Shown piece by piece: positions 17,206-26,681 of a DNA stretch of 64,000 nucleotides (positions are counted from its first letter, which is position 1; each line of letters starts with the position of its first letter). The position numbers and the translations under genes were made by a program. The notes beneath the pieces are model-generated. The model ran no database searches. It was not told the DNA's origin and worked only from the letters and a program-made list of their open reading frames with translations. Source of the stretch: Chloroflexota bacterium (GTDB lineage Bacteria; Chloroflexota; Anaerolineae; Aggregatilineales; Phototrophicaceae); the NCBI GenBank assembly GCA_020161935.1, contig JAIUNI010000008.1, positions 124,001 to 188,000 of the forward strand, in the 5' to 3' direction.

Positions 17206-19128
17206 GTGAAGATTTTTGTTCCGGGTCGCATCTGCTTACTCGGCGAGCATTCGGATTGGGCAGGTGGCTACCGTCGAACCAACGCCGAAATTGAAAAAGG
17301 CTATGCGATCATCGCGGGAACGAACCAAGGGATTTACGCCGATGTTCAACCGCACCCCAACGCACTCGTTTTGTACTCAACCTCTCCCGACGGCGAACGA
17401 CAAGGCCCATATACGATCCCGATGGAAGCAGAAGCGCTGCTCGATGAGGCGGAAAAAGGCGGCTTCTGGAGCTACATCGCGGGCGTGGCTTATCAAGTCC
17501 TGACACATTACCATGTACGTGGTTTAGTCATCGACAACTACAAAACCGATATGCCGGTTAAGAAGGGGTTATCGTCAAGCGCAGCCATCACCGTACTTAC
17601 GGCTCGCGCGTTCAACCGGATTTATGACCTCAAAATGACCGTGCGCGGTGAAATGGAAATGGCGTATCAGGGGGAAATACTCACCCCCTCGCGCTGTGGT
17701 CGGCTCGATCAAGGCTGTGCGTTCGGCAACCGCCCTATCCTGATGACGTTTGATGGTGACCGGTTAGATACCCGCGAACTCCAAGTGAAGCGTAACTTGT
17801 ACTTCGTGATCGTGGATCTCCACGCGAAGAAGGATACCCGCAAAATTCTGGCTGACCTGAATAAAGCCTATCCTTTTGCCAACAATACGGTCGAAAAAGG
17901 CGTACAGGAACTTTTTGGCAGTATTAACAAGCGGATTGCCCACGAAGCGCTCGAAGCCTTGCAAGACGCGGATGCTGAGAGTCTGGGCGCGTTGATGACC
18001 GAAGCCCAATCGTACTTCAATCAATTTGCGGCTCCGGCCTGCCCCGAAGAACTGACCGCGCCTGTACTGAACAAGGTGCTCAATTATGAACCGTTAAAAC
18101 CGCACATTTGGGGCGGGAAAGGTGTCGGCAGTCAAGGGGATGGTACGGCGCAGTTCATCGCCCGCAGCGAAGCCGATCAACAGCACATCATTGACATCAT
18201 CGAACGCGACCTCAACATGACCGGTCTGAAATTCACGCTGTATGCCGGAGCGCAAGTGCGTAAAGCGGTCATCCCTGCGGCGGGATTTGGTACGCGCTTA
18301 TTCCCGGCGACTAAAGCGACCAAGAAAGAACTATTCCCGATTGTTGACCGTGATGGCATCGCTAAACCGGCTATCCTGCTGATCGTTGAAGAAGCGCTGG
18401 CGGCTGGCATGGAAGAAGTCATCATCATTGTGCAGGAACAAGATTTACCGTCGTTCCAAGCCTTCTTTAGCGAACAAGTGACCATCGAAAACTACAACAA
18501 ACTACCACGTCACTTTCAAGAGTATGCCCAAAAACTGCTTGAGATGGGGCAAAAAGTCAAGTTCGCAATTCAACGAACGCAAGAAGGTCTAGGCCACGCG
18601 GTTTATGCCGCCCGCGAACTGATCGGCAACGAACCGTTCTTACTCATGTTAGGCGACCATATCTATCGTTCCGACAGCGACCGTTCCTGTGCCCAACAAT
18701 TGGTGGAGGCTTTTAACCAACAGGGTCGGAGCGTGGTCGGCATGCGCCAAACTGGCGAACATGATATTGCCAACTTCGGCACGTTAACCGGGCATTGGCT
18801 GGAAAAAGATACACTGCTTAACATCACCGAGTTTGCCGAGAAGCCAACCGTCGAATATGCCCGTGACAACTTGCGCGTAGATGGATTAGATAGTGAGCAG
18901 TACCTCACTGTATTCGGGCAGTACATTATCAAACCGCAGATTTTTGACTACCTTGAAGAACATATTCAACACAACGTCCGCGAGCGCGGCGAGTTCCAAC
19001 TCACCTCCGCGCTTGATCGACTGCGTAAAGAAGATGGTTTCGCGGGTGTGCTGATCGACGGCAAACGGTATGACATCGGCCTGCCAGACTACTACCTCGA
19101 CACGCTGCAAACCTTCCGGGAGGGGTAA
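17206..19128 (+). CDS. GHMP sugar kinase fused to GalU-type sugar-1-phosphate nucleotidyltransferase
   Basis: About 640 residues in two domains. Residues 1-340 form a GHMP kinase: VPGRICLLGEHSDWAGG at the start, the phosphate loop KKGLSSSAA near 121 and the third motif GVGSQGDGTAQF near 306. Residues from about 351 form a nucleotidyltransferase: IPAAGFGTRLFPATKATKKE (GXGTRL...K), LGHAVYAARELIG and LMLGDHIYRS, closest to UTP-glucose-1-phosphate uridylyltransferases. The protein could phosphorylate a free sugar and activate it to a nucleotide sugar in one polypeptide; the sugar is unknown. Domain order is opposite to that of bacterial Fkp. The start is GTG at 17206, 7 bases after AAGGAG; an in-frame GTG at 17188 lacks such a site. 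Confidence 0.85.
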   Translation: MKIFVPGRICLLGEHSDWAGGYRRTNAEIEKGYAIIAGTNQGIYADVQPHPNALVLYSTSPDGERQGPYTIPMEAEALLDEAEKGGFWSYIAGVAYQVLTHYHVRGLVIDNYKTDMPVKKGLSSSAAITVLTARAFNRIYDLKMTVRGEMEMAYQGEILTPSRCGRLDQGCAFGNRPILMTFDGDRLDTRELQVKRNLYFVIVDLHAKKDTRKILADLNKAYPFANNTVEKGVQELFGSINKRIAHEALEALQDADAESLGALMTEAQSYFNQFAAPACPEELTAPVLNKVLNYEPLKPHIWGGKGVGSQGDGTAQFIARSEADQQHIIDIIERDLNMTGLKFTLYAGAQVRKAVIPAAGFGTRLFPATKATKKELFPIVDRDGIAKPAILLIVEEALAAGMEEVIIIVQEQDLPSFQAFFSEQVTIENYNKLPRHFQEYAQKLLEMGQKVKFAIQRTQEGLGHAVYAARELIGNEPFLLMLGDHIYRSDSDRSCAQQLVEAFNQQGRSVVGMRQTGEHDIANFGTLTGHWLEKDTLLNITEFAEKPTVEYARDNLRVDGLDSEQYLTVFGQYIIKPQIFDYLEEHIQHNVRERGEFQLTSALDRLRKEDGFAGVLIDGKRYDIGLPDYYLDTLQTFREG

Positions 19129-19156
19129 AACTGCCGAGTACGTCACATGAAGATAA

Positions 19157-19180
19157 AGGGTGCGGAATACTCTGCACCCT
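19157..19180 (+). terminator. Hairpin after the kinase/nucleotidyltransferase gene
   Basis: AGGGTGC (19157-19163) pairs with GCACCCT (19174-19180) across a 10-base loop. It begins 29 bases after the stop codon. The run of T that follows is weak and distant, so this is a possible rather than clear intrinsic terminator. Confidence 0.4.
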
Positions 19181-19283
19181 AGCCTCATACTTGTCTTTTA
19201 TCGCAGTATCAACACTTACGATTTCACCAGAACGATCATGCTACAATCACATAAGGGTCTATTTACTCATCAAGGCTTACCTT

Positions 19284-21716
19284 ATGCGACTGGGACGAAT
19301 CGGGTTTATCCTCTTTACCATTTATTTAATGTTTCTGGGCGGCAGTGCTTACTACTCACTAGTGTTCCCTATCCGTCAACTGCACCACACTTTACTGACC
19401 CTCGTTATGGCGGTCTGGTTGATATTCCAATTACGGCGCGGTGGGCTACCTCAAACCCCACTTAATTGGCCGATTGCGGCGGCAGTGGTCGTGTGGTTTT
19501 TGAGTGCTTTCATGAGCATTGACCGGCGCATGGCATTTGAGAACTTGTGGTTTGTACTCATGCACATCCTATTCTTTTATGCGTTAACTGATTTATTTCG
19601 ACGTGGGCGGCAGCGAATGGTCATGGATGCGCTTTTTATGGTAAGCGCTGTCGTTATCCTCATGAGCGCGGTGGAATTAGCCTCATGGTATTTTGGACTT
19701 GGAATCATTCCTAATACCCAAATCGGTTGGTTCAATGTGATTGGAACAGGGGCGTGGTTGCCTTTGACTCCAATTCGTTTATCACTTGCGATGAATATCA
19801 GCACACTCTTAGCCGGGTTCGTCGCGCCTATTGTCACGATTACGGCTGTGTGGGCGCTCACAACATGGAAAAAACCTTTTAGCCGCGTATTGTGGGTTTT
19901 ATCGGGGCTGCTGCTGATTGTTCTGATCCTCACTTTCTCACGCGGCGGTTTGCTTTCTATCCTTACAGCAGTGGGAACAATGGGCGTACTGCAATTCGCC
20001 CAACTGAAACGAGTTACTAACCGCGTTCCAGCACGGTTAATTTTGGGCAGTGCAGTATTCATTGGCATCATCATCGTCGCCGGATATGTCATTTACTCGA
20101 TCACACAATCCCGCAGTACCAATTCAGGTGATGCCGGAAGGCTCGATATGTGGCGTAGTGCTGCTGCCATCACGCGGGATTATCCCATCACCGGGGTTGG
20201 TGTGGGTATTTATGGGCGGGCATTCCGCACCTATCGCGACCCAACCATTGTTCAGGATAAACTTGCCTCGGCGCACAATGCCTATCTGAATACAGCGGCA
20301 GAAACAGGTATTCCCGGAATTCTCGTCAGCATATGGCTGGGAATCGTTATCATCCGCACATGGTACAAGAATTGGAAAACAACCGAATCACCGGCTCGCA
20401 AACTTCGGTTAGCAGGTGCCTTTGGCGCACTGCTTGGATTAGGCGTTCACAGCATGGTCGATGTCTTTACCATTACCCCTATTGTTCTCATAATCGTTGG
20501 GTTAGCGGCCTACTGCATCACGCCCACTGATATGGTCTATGAAGGCCAACGCGACTTCAGCACCACGACGCAGCGTCGAAAACTAATTACTTATGCAGCT
20601 TTGGCAGTCGTTATCGTCTATGGGATCTGGTTTATTCAACTCGACCGCGCCCAAACCCATTATCTAAACAGCTTTAATGAGTCCGAAAACCCAGCAACAG
20701 ATGCTCAAAATGCGGCAGCAATCGACAGTGGTTTAAGCCTCTATCCATTGCAAACGGCTTATCTAAATGACAAAGGCGGCTCATCGACCACGATTGATGA
20801 TTACAAAGCTGCTCTAGAACTTGAGCCGACATGGGATATTGGTTGGATAAACCTCGCCACACGAACCTTACAGCAGGGCGATACACAAGCAGCGCTCGAT
20901 TATTTAGACAAGGCGCGCAAGATAAATGCCCATAATCCAGCCTCCCTCTTTTGGGCGCACTTGGCTGAAGAAACAAACAGCGCTCCGAATGACGAAATTA
21001 TAACCGCCTATATCCGCGCTATTGAAGGTGGCAGCAGCCTTCCACTATCATCTTTTTGGTATGCCACAGATTTACGCAAGCAAGCCATCCATGAGTATCT
21101 AATGACGCAGCCACTTGATATTCAATATCGCGTATTAAGTATCCACGACGCAGCCCGTACTGCTGAACTCATCCCTCAAAGCCCCTCAACATCGGCTGAC
21201 TGGTGGGTCACAGGGGAATACGCACTCACGGTATCAGGCCAACCAGAGGTCGCAGTCCAGAATTTCAGCGAAGCTATCCGGTTGAGTCCAGCCAACGGTG
21301 ATTATTATGTCTCACGAGCACGTGCAACCTACCAAAATGATCCCACAAGCGCTCAACGGGATCTTCAAATTGCAGCACTTTTAGGTACGATCAATGAATT
21401 CCCTAATGTGCTGCTTGCAAAACTGACCACAATCCCTGCTGAACGCGAATTGCTATTAGCGCAAGCACTTCCTAATAAAGCGGTACCCCAAGAATTCGCC
21501 GCGGTCTTATACAACCGGCCCGCCATTTTTCAAATCAGCAGCCTTATGCAAGGTATCGGACCGGGGCATACTGTCATGCAGCCGTGGTATACCCTCGCTG
21601 ACGAGCGACTAAAAGTAGGTAATCTTGAAGGAGCTATCCGCGTATACCGCGCTATTTTGGAATATGCGCCTGATGAAACGGAAGCGGCAGAACGATTAGC
21701 TCAACTGTCTTCCTAA
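19284..21716 (+). CDS. Wzy-like O-antigen ligase family protein with C-terminal TPR region
   Basis: About 810 residues. The first 450 are polytopic membrane segments with the O-antigen ligase loop (RDYPITGVGVGIYGRAFRTY ... ASAHNAYLNTAAETGIPGIL, including the His-Asn pair). After a last helix (LITYAALAVVIVYGIWFIQL) comes an extracytoplasmic TPR-like part (AALELEPTWDIGWINLATRT; AIRVYRAILEYAPDETEAAE). This ligase-plus-TPR form is common in Chloroflexota and Gram-positive genomes; the TPRs may hold acceptor or partner proteins. The start is set at ATG 19284, because the longer frame begins with TTG at 19191 inside sequence immediately after the upstream hairpin. Target polymer unknown. Confidence 0.8.
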   Translation: MRLGRIGFILFTIYLMFLGGSAYYSLVFPIRQLHHTLLTLVMAVWLIFQLRRGGLPQTPLNWPIAAAVVVWFLSAFMSIDRRMAFENLWFVLMHILFFYALTDLFRRGRQRMVMDALFMVSAVVILMSAVELASWYFGLGIIPNTQIGWFNVIGTGAWLPLTPIRLSLAMNISTLLAGFVAPIVTITAVWALTTWKKPFSRVLWVLSGLLLIVLILTFSRGGLLSILTAVGTMGVLQFAQLKRVTNRVPARLILGSAVFIGIIIVAGYVIYSITQSRSTNSGDAGRLDMWRSAAAITRDYPITGVGVGIYGRAFRTYRDPTIVQDKLASAHNAYLNTAAETGIPGILVSIWLGIVIIRTWYKNWKTTESPARKLRLAGAFGALLGLGVHSMVDVFTITPIVLIIVGLAAYCITPTDMVYEGQRDFSTTTQRRKLITYAALAVVIVYGIWFIQLDRAQTHYLNSFNESENPATDAQNAAAIDSGLSLYPLQTAYLNDKGGSSTTIDDYKAALELEPTWDIGWINLATRTLQQGDTQAALDYLDKARKINAHNPASLFWAHLAEETNSAPNDEIITAYIRAIEGGSSLPLSSFWYATDLRKQAIHEYLMTQPLDIQYRVLSIHDAARTAELIPQSPSTSADWWVTGEYALTVSGQPEVAVQNFSEAIRLSPANGDYYVSRARATYQNDPTSAQRDLQIAALLGTINEFPNVLLAKLTTIPAERELLLAQALPNKAVPQEFAAVLYNRPAIFQISSLMQGIGPGHTVMQPWYTLADERLKVGNLEGAIRVYRAILEYAPDETEAAERLAQLSS

Positions 21717-21757
21717 TCGTCAAAATATCATTAATTGCTCATACTTTGCCCAACAAA

Positions 21758-21783
21758 AAGCAGATACCATTGGGTATCTGCTT
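21758..21783 (-). terminator. Intrinsic terminator between convergent genes
   Basis: A perfect 11-bp stem (AAGCAGATACC at 21758-21768 and GGTATCTGCTT at 21773-21783) with a 4-base loop. On the minus strand the stem runs directly into TTTTTG, the classical form, so it mainly ends the ATPase/TPR gene; it may also stop rightward transcripts from the Wzy-like gene. Confidence 0.85.
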
Positions 21784-21812
21784 CTCGAAAATAAATATTG
21801 GATGTTCGAAGG

Positions 21813-24524
21813 TTAGCTTTCTAGCATCTTATAGGCGTTGGCAGCGTAGTCTTTCGCCGTCCCGGACACCGGTAGCAAATCCACGTCATCGGCTATGGCT
21901 TGCATCTTTGCCGAAGTCACAATTTCCTTTAGCTTCAGCACATCACGGTCGGTTGGGTCAAGTGGAATAGCATCGTTGAGCAGAAGATCCGCTATACCGA
22001 GATGTTTGGGGCTTTTTGCTAGCAAACGTACCGTATCCACGATATTGCTCACGATGTTTTCACGGTTATTCGCTTCATAGGCGAGGTGCAGCGATTGGCG
22101 GTAGCGGATCAACGCTTGGCCGAGCTGGTTGGCTTTATACGAGGCGTATCCGAGGTTGCTGAGTTCGAGTGCCTCAGCGTCTTTATCCTTCACCTCGCGG
22201 GCAATATACAGCGCCGAGTTGTGGAAGTTGATGGCTTCCGTCCAGCGGTCGAGGTCGCCATAAGCCGTACCGAGGCCACCCAACACGCGACCTTCATAAT
22301 CGCGCTTCCCTTGCGCCTTGAACAGCTTAAGCGCCTGTTCCCATGTTTCAGCCGCCGTGTCCGGTTGGCTGCTATCCAGTTGAGCATATCCGAGCTTATA
22401 GAGAATTAGTGCCTCATTCTGTGCATCATCTTCAGAACGGGCAATTTCAAGCGCTTTCTGATACGAACGAATAGCATCGTCGCTTTCGCCCAACTGCTGG
22501 CGAGCATCTGCCAATGTAATCAACAAATGCATTTGCGTATCCGCATCAGCTTGTTCTTCGGCCAGCTTGATACCGCGCGTTGCGTGAAGAACAGCCGCGC
22601 TAGAGTTTTCCGTTTTCACCATCAACGCAGACAACATATCCAGCATGTTGAGGATATTGTCTGGATCATCCAGTTTCTCGTAAGCAGCCAATGCCTCGGT
22701 ATAAGTGCTGATGGCTTCGTTATCCATACCACGACTGGCTTCTAATTGGCCAATCTTCCCCAAGAGATCGACTTGCTTCTTGGTATCGCTTTGCTGCCGC
22801 GACTGGCGCAGCGCATTTTGGAGGCGTGTCAGTTCGTCAGCCGGTTCATCCGCTTGCGCTTCAACAGGGGTTAAATCCGGTGGCAAGTCATCCAGTTCGT
22901 CAAGTTCCTCAACTTCATCATCCTCATCTTCGTCGTCATCAAGGTCAAGCAGGGACTTCGGAGGCGTGGGCGGGGCTGCCGATGGCGTACTGACAACCGG
23001 TTTACTCTCGACAGACTGCCACAGCGAACCTACAGCGGCAGACGCGGTAGGCCGCAGCCCTAACCCAAGATCGTCTTCGCTGTCGTCAACATCATCATCT
23101 TTATCGAGTTCATCTTCGTGAAGGTCGTCGTCAAACTCCTCGACATCCTCATCAAACTCGTCGTCGAATTCCGCATCCTCATCATCGAACTCGTCGTCAA
23201 ATTCTTCGTTCTCGTCATCCGCACCAACAGGGTCAACATCTTCTGGCGGTAAAGCAGCAGGATTTGCGGGGAACGGACGGGTGAAGCTAGAAGCCATCTC
23301 GCGCAGCTTGAGTAGTTCAGCCACATACCCTCGCTCGTTGACGAAATCGCCCGCCTGCATCAGATCAACAACAAGCTGGTTGACCACCTCGCGTTCACCG
23401 TTGTCTGAACTCCATTGGGCAACCGCCATTAACAAATCCATCGCGGCAGCCAGTTTGTCATGGGCAGCGGGGCTGTTGTTACTGTACTTCTTTACGTAGG
23501 CCAGCAAGGATTCCCGCACTTTAACCTGCAATGATTCGAGGCGGCCATTCGGACGCAGCCATGTGGTCGCAAAGGTGGCGGTAATTTCATGGAGGCGATA
23601 GTAAGGCGACTCGTAGCGGTGGAAACGCTCGACGAGATGACTATTGACCAGCGTGGTCATCACATTATCAATTGTCTCTTGGTTCGCACCCGCCATCATA
23701 CTCAGCAGTTCACCGGTTGCCCCAACCCCGAAGGTCGCCCCCAACAGCAGCAGCACCCCTTGATAAGCGTTGCTCAACTTGCGAAAACCAATCGCCAAGG
23801 CGAGTAGCTGAGGGCTAGCGCCGGAACTACTCGGTATCTTTTCAAACTCGGCAAGATAATCCGCCGGACTGATCTTTGCCGAGCGGAGCGTGCCGCCAGC
23901 GACCGATAAAGCAAACGGGATGTAGTCCAAAATACTGGCAACTTCGTCCAGATCATCATCCAAGCCGGTGGCCGTTTCCAAACCAGCGGTTTGCTTGAGC
24001 AGTGCCAAAGCCGGATCTTCTGCTAAGTTGCCGAGTTCAAAATTTGTCCACGGCCCTTCCAGCGGTTCTTTCGAGAGGATAATCGCCGGTAGATTGTTGG
24101 CGCAGCGGGTGATGAAATCCGCTGTCCCTTTAGGGTCAGGATTGCCATCAATCACGATGAGAGGCTTATTCGCGGCGAAGGAACTGGCAACAGCCGCAAC
24201 CATACCCAGCGCATTACTACTGGCAGCAATTTCCAAGACGTTATAAGCACGACCCACACGCACGATCAAATCAGCGAGTGAGCTAGCTTCTGATTGCAAC
24301 CATAACGCGCCGCCGGGAAGTTCGGTGTAAGCGCTGGCAAGGGTAGCGGCGAGCGCGGTCTTGCCGATGCCCGCTTCACCGTAAATCAGCACGGCTTTAT
24401 TGGCTTTTAATTGACTGTAGACTTGTGCGAGTGTGCTATCCCGCCCGACCAGCTTAACGGGTAACTGCACAGGGAGAGATTGGGCTTTGTGAGCCGCGGC
24501 TTCGTGGGATGTGAATTCGGCCAT
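21813..24524 (-). CDS. STAND-like P-loop ATPase with acidic linker and TPR repeats
   Basis: About 903 residues. A P-loop (VLIYGEAGIGKTALAATLAS) follows a VGRDSTLAQVYSQLK lead, the usual start of NB-ARC/STAND ATPases; PLIVIDGNPDP may be Walker B-like and is weak. A winged-helix-like region with SPYYRLHEITATFATTWL follows, then about 150 residues rich in Asp/Glu (e.g. DEFDDEDAEFDDEFDEDVEE, DLDDDEDEDDEVEELDELDD) and finally several TPRs (AISTYTEALAAYEKLDD, AIRSYQKALEIARSEDD, ALIRYRQSLHLAYEANN). Such proteins are signal switches in regulation or defence; its role here is unknown. The frame runs to 24797, but a promoter at 24577-24604 rules that out. ATGs at 24524, 24542 and 24548 are all possible. 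Confidence 0.75.
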   Translation of the reverse strand: MAEFTSHEAAAHKAQSLPVQLPVKLVGRDSTLAQVYSQLKANKAVLIYGEAGIGKTALAATLASAYTELPGGALWLQSEASSLADLIVRVGRAYNVLEIAASSNALGMVAAVASSFAANKPLIVIDGNPDPKGTADFITRCANNLPAIILSKEPLEGPWTNFELGNLAEDPALALLKQTAGLETATGLDDDLDEVASILDYIPFALSVAGGTLRSAKISPADYLAEFEKIPSSSGASPQLLALAIGFRKLSNAYQGVLLLLGATFGVGATGELLSMMAGANQETIDNVMTTLVNSHLVERFHRYESPYYRLHEITATFATTWLRPNGRLESLQVKVRESLLAYVKKYSNNSPAAHDKLAAAMDLLMAVAQWSSDNGEREVVNQLVVDLMQAGDFVNERGYVAELLKLREMASSFTRPFPANPAALPPEDVDPVGADDENEEFDDEFDDEDAEFDDEFDEDVEEFDDDLHEDELDKDDDVDDSEDDLGLGLRPTASAAVGSLWQSVESKPVVSTPSAAPPTPPKSLLDLDDDEDEDDEVEELDELDDLPPDLTPVEAQADEPADELTRLQNALRQSRQQSDTKKQVDLLGKIGQLEASRGMDNEAISTYTEALAAYEKLDDPDNILNMLDMLSALMVKTENSSAAVLHATRGIKLAEEQADADTQMHLLITLADARQQLGESDDAIRSYQKALEIARSEDDAQNEALILYKLGYAQLDSSQPDTAAETWEQALKLFKAQGKRDYEGRVLGGLGTAYGDLDRWTEAINFHNSALYIAREVKDKDAEALELSNLGYASYKANQLGQALIRYRQSLHLAYEANNRENIVSNIVDTVRLLAKSPKHLGIADLLLNDAIPLDPTDRDVLKLKEIVTSAKMQAIADDVDLLPVSGTAKDYAANAYKMLES

Positions 24525-24576
24525 CGCTTGCCACACCTTCATGTTCATGAACAGCGCATCGGAGGAATTTAATGAA

Positions 24577-24604
24577 AGTATAGCATGATCGCGTTTATTG
24601 CCAA
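24577..24604 (-). promoter_or_regulatory. Sigma-70-like promoter of the ATPase/TPR gene
   Basis: On the minus strand TTGGCA (24604-24599), a 16-base spacer and TATACT (24582-24577) form a good housekeeping promoter about 30-55 bases upstream of the plausible start codons. It decides against the longer frame starting at 24797. Confidence 0.65.
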
Positions 24605-24712
24605 ATGTATCGCTTACGCTAGGACAAATGGCTGAGTGACATCCTCGAAATCTTCCTATACTGAATAGGGTTCCGATCAACATCAGATGGAGGTCATAAT
24701 TGCATTCTTCTA

Positions 24713-25831
24713 ATGGCTCGCTATACGGCGCTTTCGCCAGATGGCAGCTAGATTGCGTGGTTCGATGAGAGTAACGACCAACTTTATATCGTCCCACTCG
24801 TAGAAGCGGCTACAGAATGTTACCCGTTTGGCGAGAACTTTGGTCATGTCGGGCGTTTTTCAGTCTTGAACTGGTCTCCTGATGGACGATACATTGTGAC
24901 CAATGAGAGCTTCTTCGACCAACTGTATGACAGTGATAGATGGCAGTTCGACACCGAGACAGGCGTTTACCAATCGCACCGATGACGGTTACAATGGCAG
25001 CTATCTGGAAATGCCGGATGAGGGAATTGTTGATTATCTGTCGACATGGAACGGCGCAACCGGCGACTTGTACTTCTTCCGCACGCCGCGCCAAGAGTCC
25101 GAGACCAAGAACCTGCTCAGTGATCTTTGCCAACTGCCTGTCGAAACAGGCGAACCGACTCTGATCAAAAGTATGGGTTCGGAACTGCCCGTTCTCAGCG
25201 TCTACCGTCCGGCTGTCGTCTCGCCAGATGGTGCGAAGTGAGCCTTCCTCGTACTCCCTCAGGACTTTATGGAGAACACAGCCACCGGCGTATAGACGTT
25301 TGAGTTTGCAAGCGGTGAGTTCAAGCAAGTTACATCACAAAGCGACTTGCAGTCGGGGTTGTCCGCATTTGCAGACCCTGAGCGCCCGCTCATCCCCAAT
25401 AATCTCAGTTGGGCGGGAAATGACGCGCTGGTGGTTGCCAGCCGCGACTTCGAAGCTGCTGGGCCGGTCGTACAGAACAGTTACTATCTCGACCTGAGTG
25501 CTGAGACCGTAACGCCCCTCATCGACCTTTCCAGTATCCAAGAACGAACCGAATTGTTTAACCAGCCCGAAAATGGGGAACCGCCACTGAGCGCCCAATT
25601 ACCTCTAGCGAGTGTTGCTATGCCCGATGGCAGTGGCGTAGTTTATCTGGGTATGGGATCTGGCACGAACGTGGCTTATCTCTGGTGGAAAGCCTTACCG
25701 ACGAAGCCCCGACACTCATTGGGACGCTAGAGGAATTTACCGTCACCCGAGCGGCGGACAGCACACCGACCATGAGCGCGGATGGAACACGTGCGATTCT
25801 ATTCGGTTATCTGATTGAATTAGCGCGTTAA
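24713..25831 (+). pseudogene. Decayed beta-propeller (TolB/PD40-like) pseudogene
   Basis: Reading from ATG 24713 gives MARYTALSPDGS, an in-frame TAG at 24749, then IAWFDESNDQLYIVPL and LNWSPDGRYIVTN, typical of PD40 propeller blades. A frameshift near 24965 moves to another frame (24903-25241 region), which has TGA at 25239 and TAG near 25290 but continues through NLSWAGNDALVVASRDF and MPDGSGVVYLGMG to about 25700. A second shift restores the first frame for MSADGTRAILFGY and a TAA at 25829-25831. Three stops and two frameshifts in otherwise coherent protein sequence show a gene that has lost function. The intact propeller at 47.8-49.3 kb may be a distant relative. Confidence 0.75.
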
Positions 25832-25856
25832 AACGCATACCCACCTTGTCAGCAGC

Positions 25857-26672
25857 CTATGATCGGCGCTGCTGGCGAGGTGGGGCTTCATCTTCTTCTT
25901 GGAAGGATAGCAGCTCGTCCAAGCTCATCTTACCGAGGCGGTTTTCGGCGAGGGATGCCCGCAGTTCGTTGCTCAGTTCGCCATCTTCGGTGATATGGCG
26001 ACGAATAGCGCGGGTGTTGGTTTCCTGCCACATGAACGAATGGTTGGCTAAAGGCAATCCGTCCGCGCTCACCCGTATCCGCCAGTTCCCGTGCATCGCT
26101 TGGGCATCATGGATGGGCAAGCGTGCCGAGGGAGTGACAAGATTACGCCCACGCTCCAAGTTATGCACATCCTCGTGGATGAAAATCACCTGTCCATCGC
26201 TATCAATCACTTCAAACTTAACGCGACCAACCGCGCGAGTAGGCAAACGAAGCTGCACAAAGGGCTGAATATAATCTGCGTCGTCAGGGACAGGCTGGGT
26301 ACGGTAGACGACAGGATCGTTATCGCCTTGAAAAACCATGACCCCTAAGTCCACAGGCAAGACTTGAGCCGCGTCAGGGTTCAGGCCAGCCGCTTCAACA
26401 GCCCGTAAGGCGTGGGCATAGACTTTTTCCGCCCCGGATTGGCGCGGAAGGGGGTCTTCTTCGTAACTGTAGTCAAAATCAGGTGAAGAATCTTCACCGG
26501 AACGATTTCGGTTATTCGTCGAATTAAACTGCCGCCATAATAACCAAGCACCAATAGCGAGCATCAGGATGCCAAAAGTCGCTTGACTTGGGAGCGAGGA
26601 CAAACCCATGAGAAGCAGGAAGAGTCCAGCGACTATTTTCCCATAATGCTGTGGGGTTCGTGCGTTCGACAT
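25857..26672 (-). CDS. Membrane-anchored protein of unknown family (paralogue 1)
   Basis: 271 residues: two close hydrophobic segments at the N-terminus (IVAGLFLLLMGLSSLPSQ, FGILMLAIGAWLLW), an acidic linker, a beta-rich domain of about 130 residues (VGRVKFEVIDSDGQVIFIHE ... GNWRIRVSADGLPLANHSF) and a charged C-terminus (MSLDELLSFQEEDE). The layout, the phrase FEVIDSDGQVIFIHE, and the C-terminal MSLDELL are mirrored in the next gene upstream (FEIIDHTGQTQYVHE, MTLEDLM), so the two are tandem paralogues. Function unknown. The gene starts 9 bases after its paralogue ends, so they form an operon. Confidence 0.75.
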   Translation of the reverse strand: MSNARTPQHYGKIVAGLFLLLMGLSSLPSQATFGILMLAIGAWLLWRQFNSTNNRNRSGEDSSPDFDYSYEEDPLPRQSGAEKVYAHALRAVEAAGLNPDAAQVLPVDLGVMVFQGDNDPVVYRTQPVPDDADYIQPFVQLRLPTRAVGRVKFEVIDSDGQVIFIHEDVHNLERGRNLVTPSARLPIHDAQAMHGNWRIRVSADGLPLANHSFMWQETNTRAIRRHITEDGELSNELRASLAENRLGKMSLDELLSFQEEDEAPPRQQRRS

Positions 26673-26681
26673 GAAAGCGAC

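Noticed and set aside
22705..23121. Ser-rich plus-strand frame of 138 residues
   Set aside because: Complement of the Asp/Glu codons in the ATPase acidic linker.
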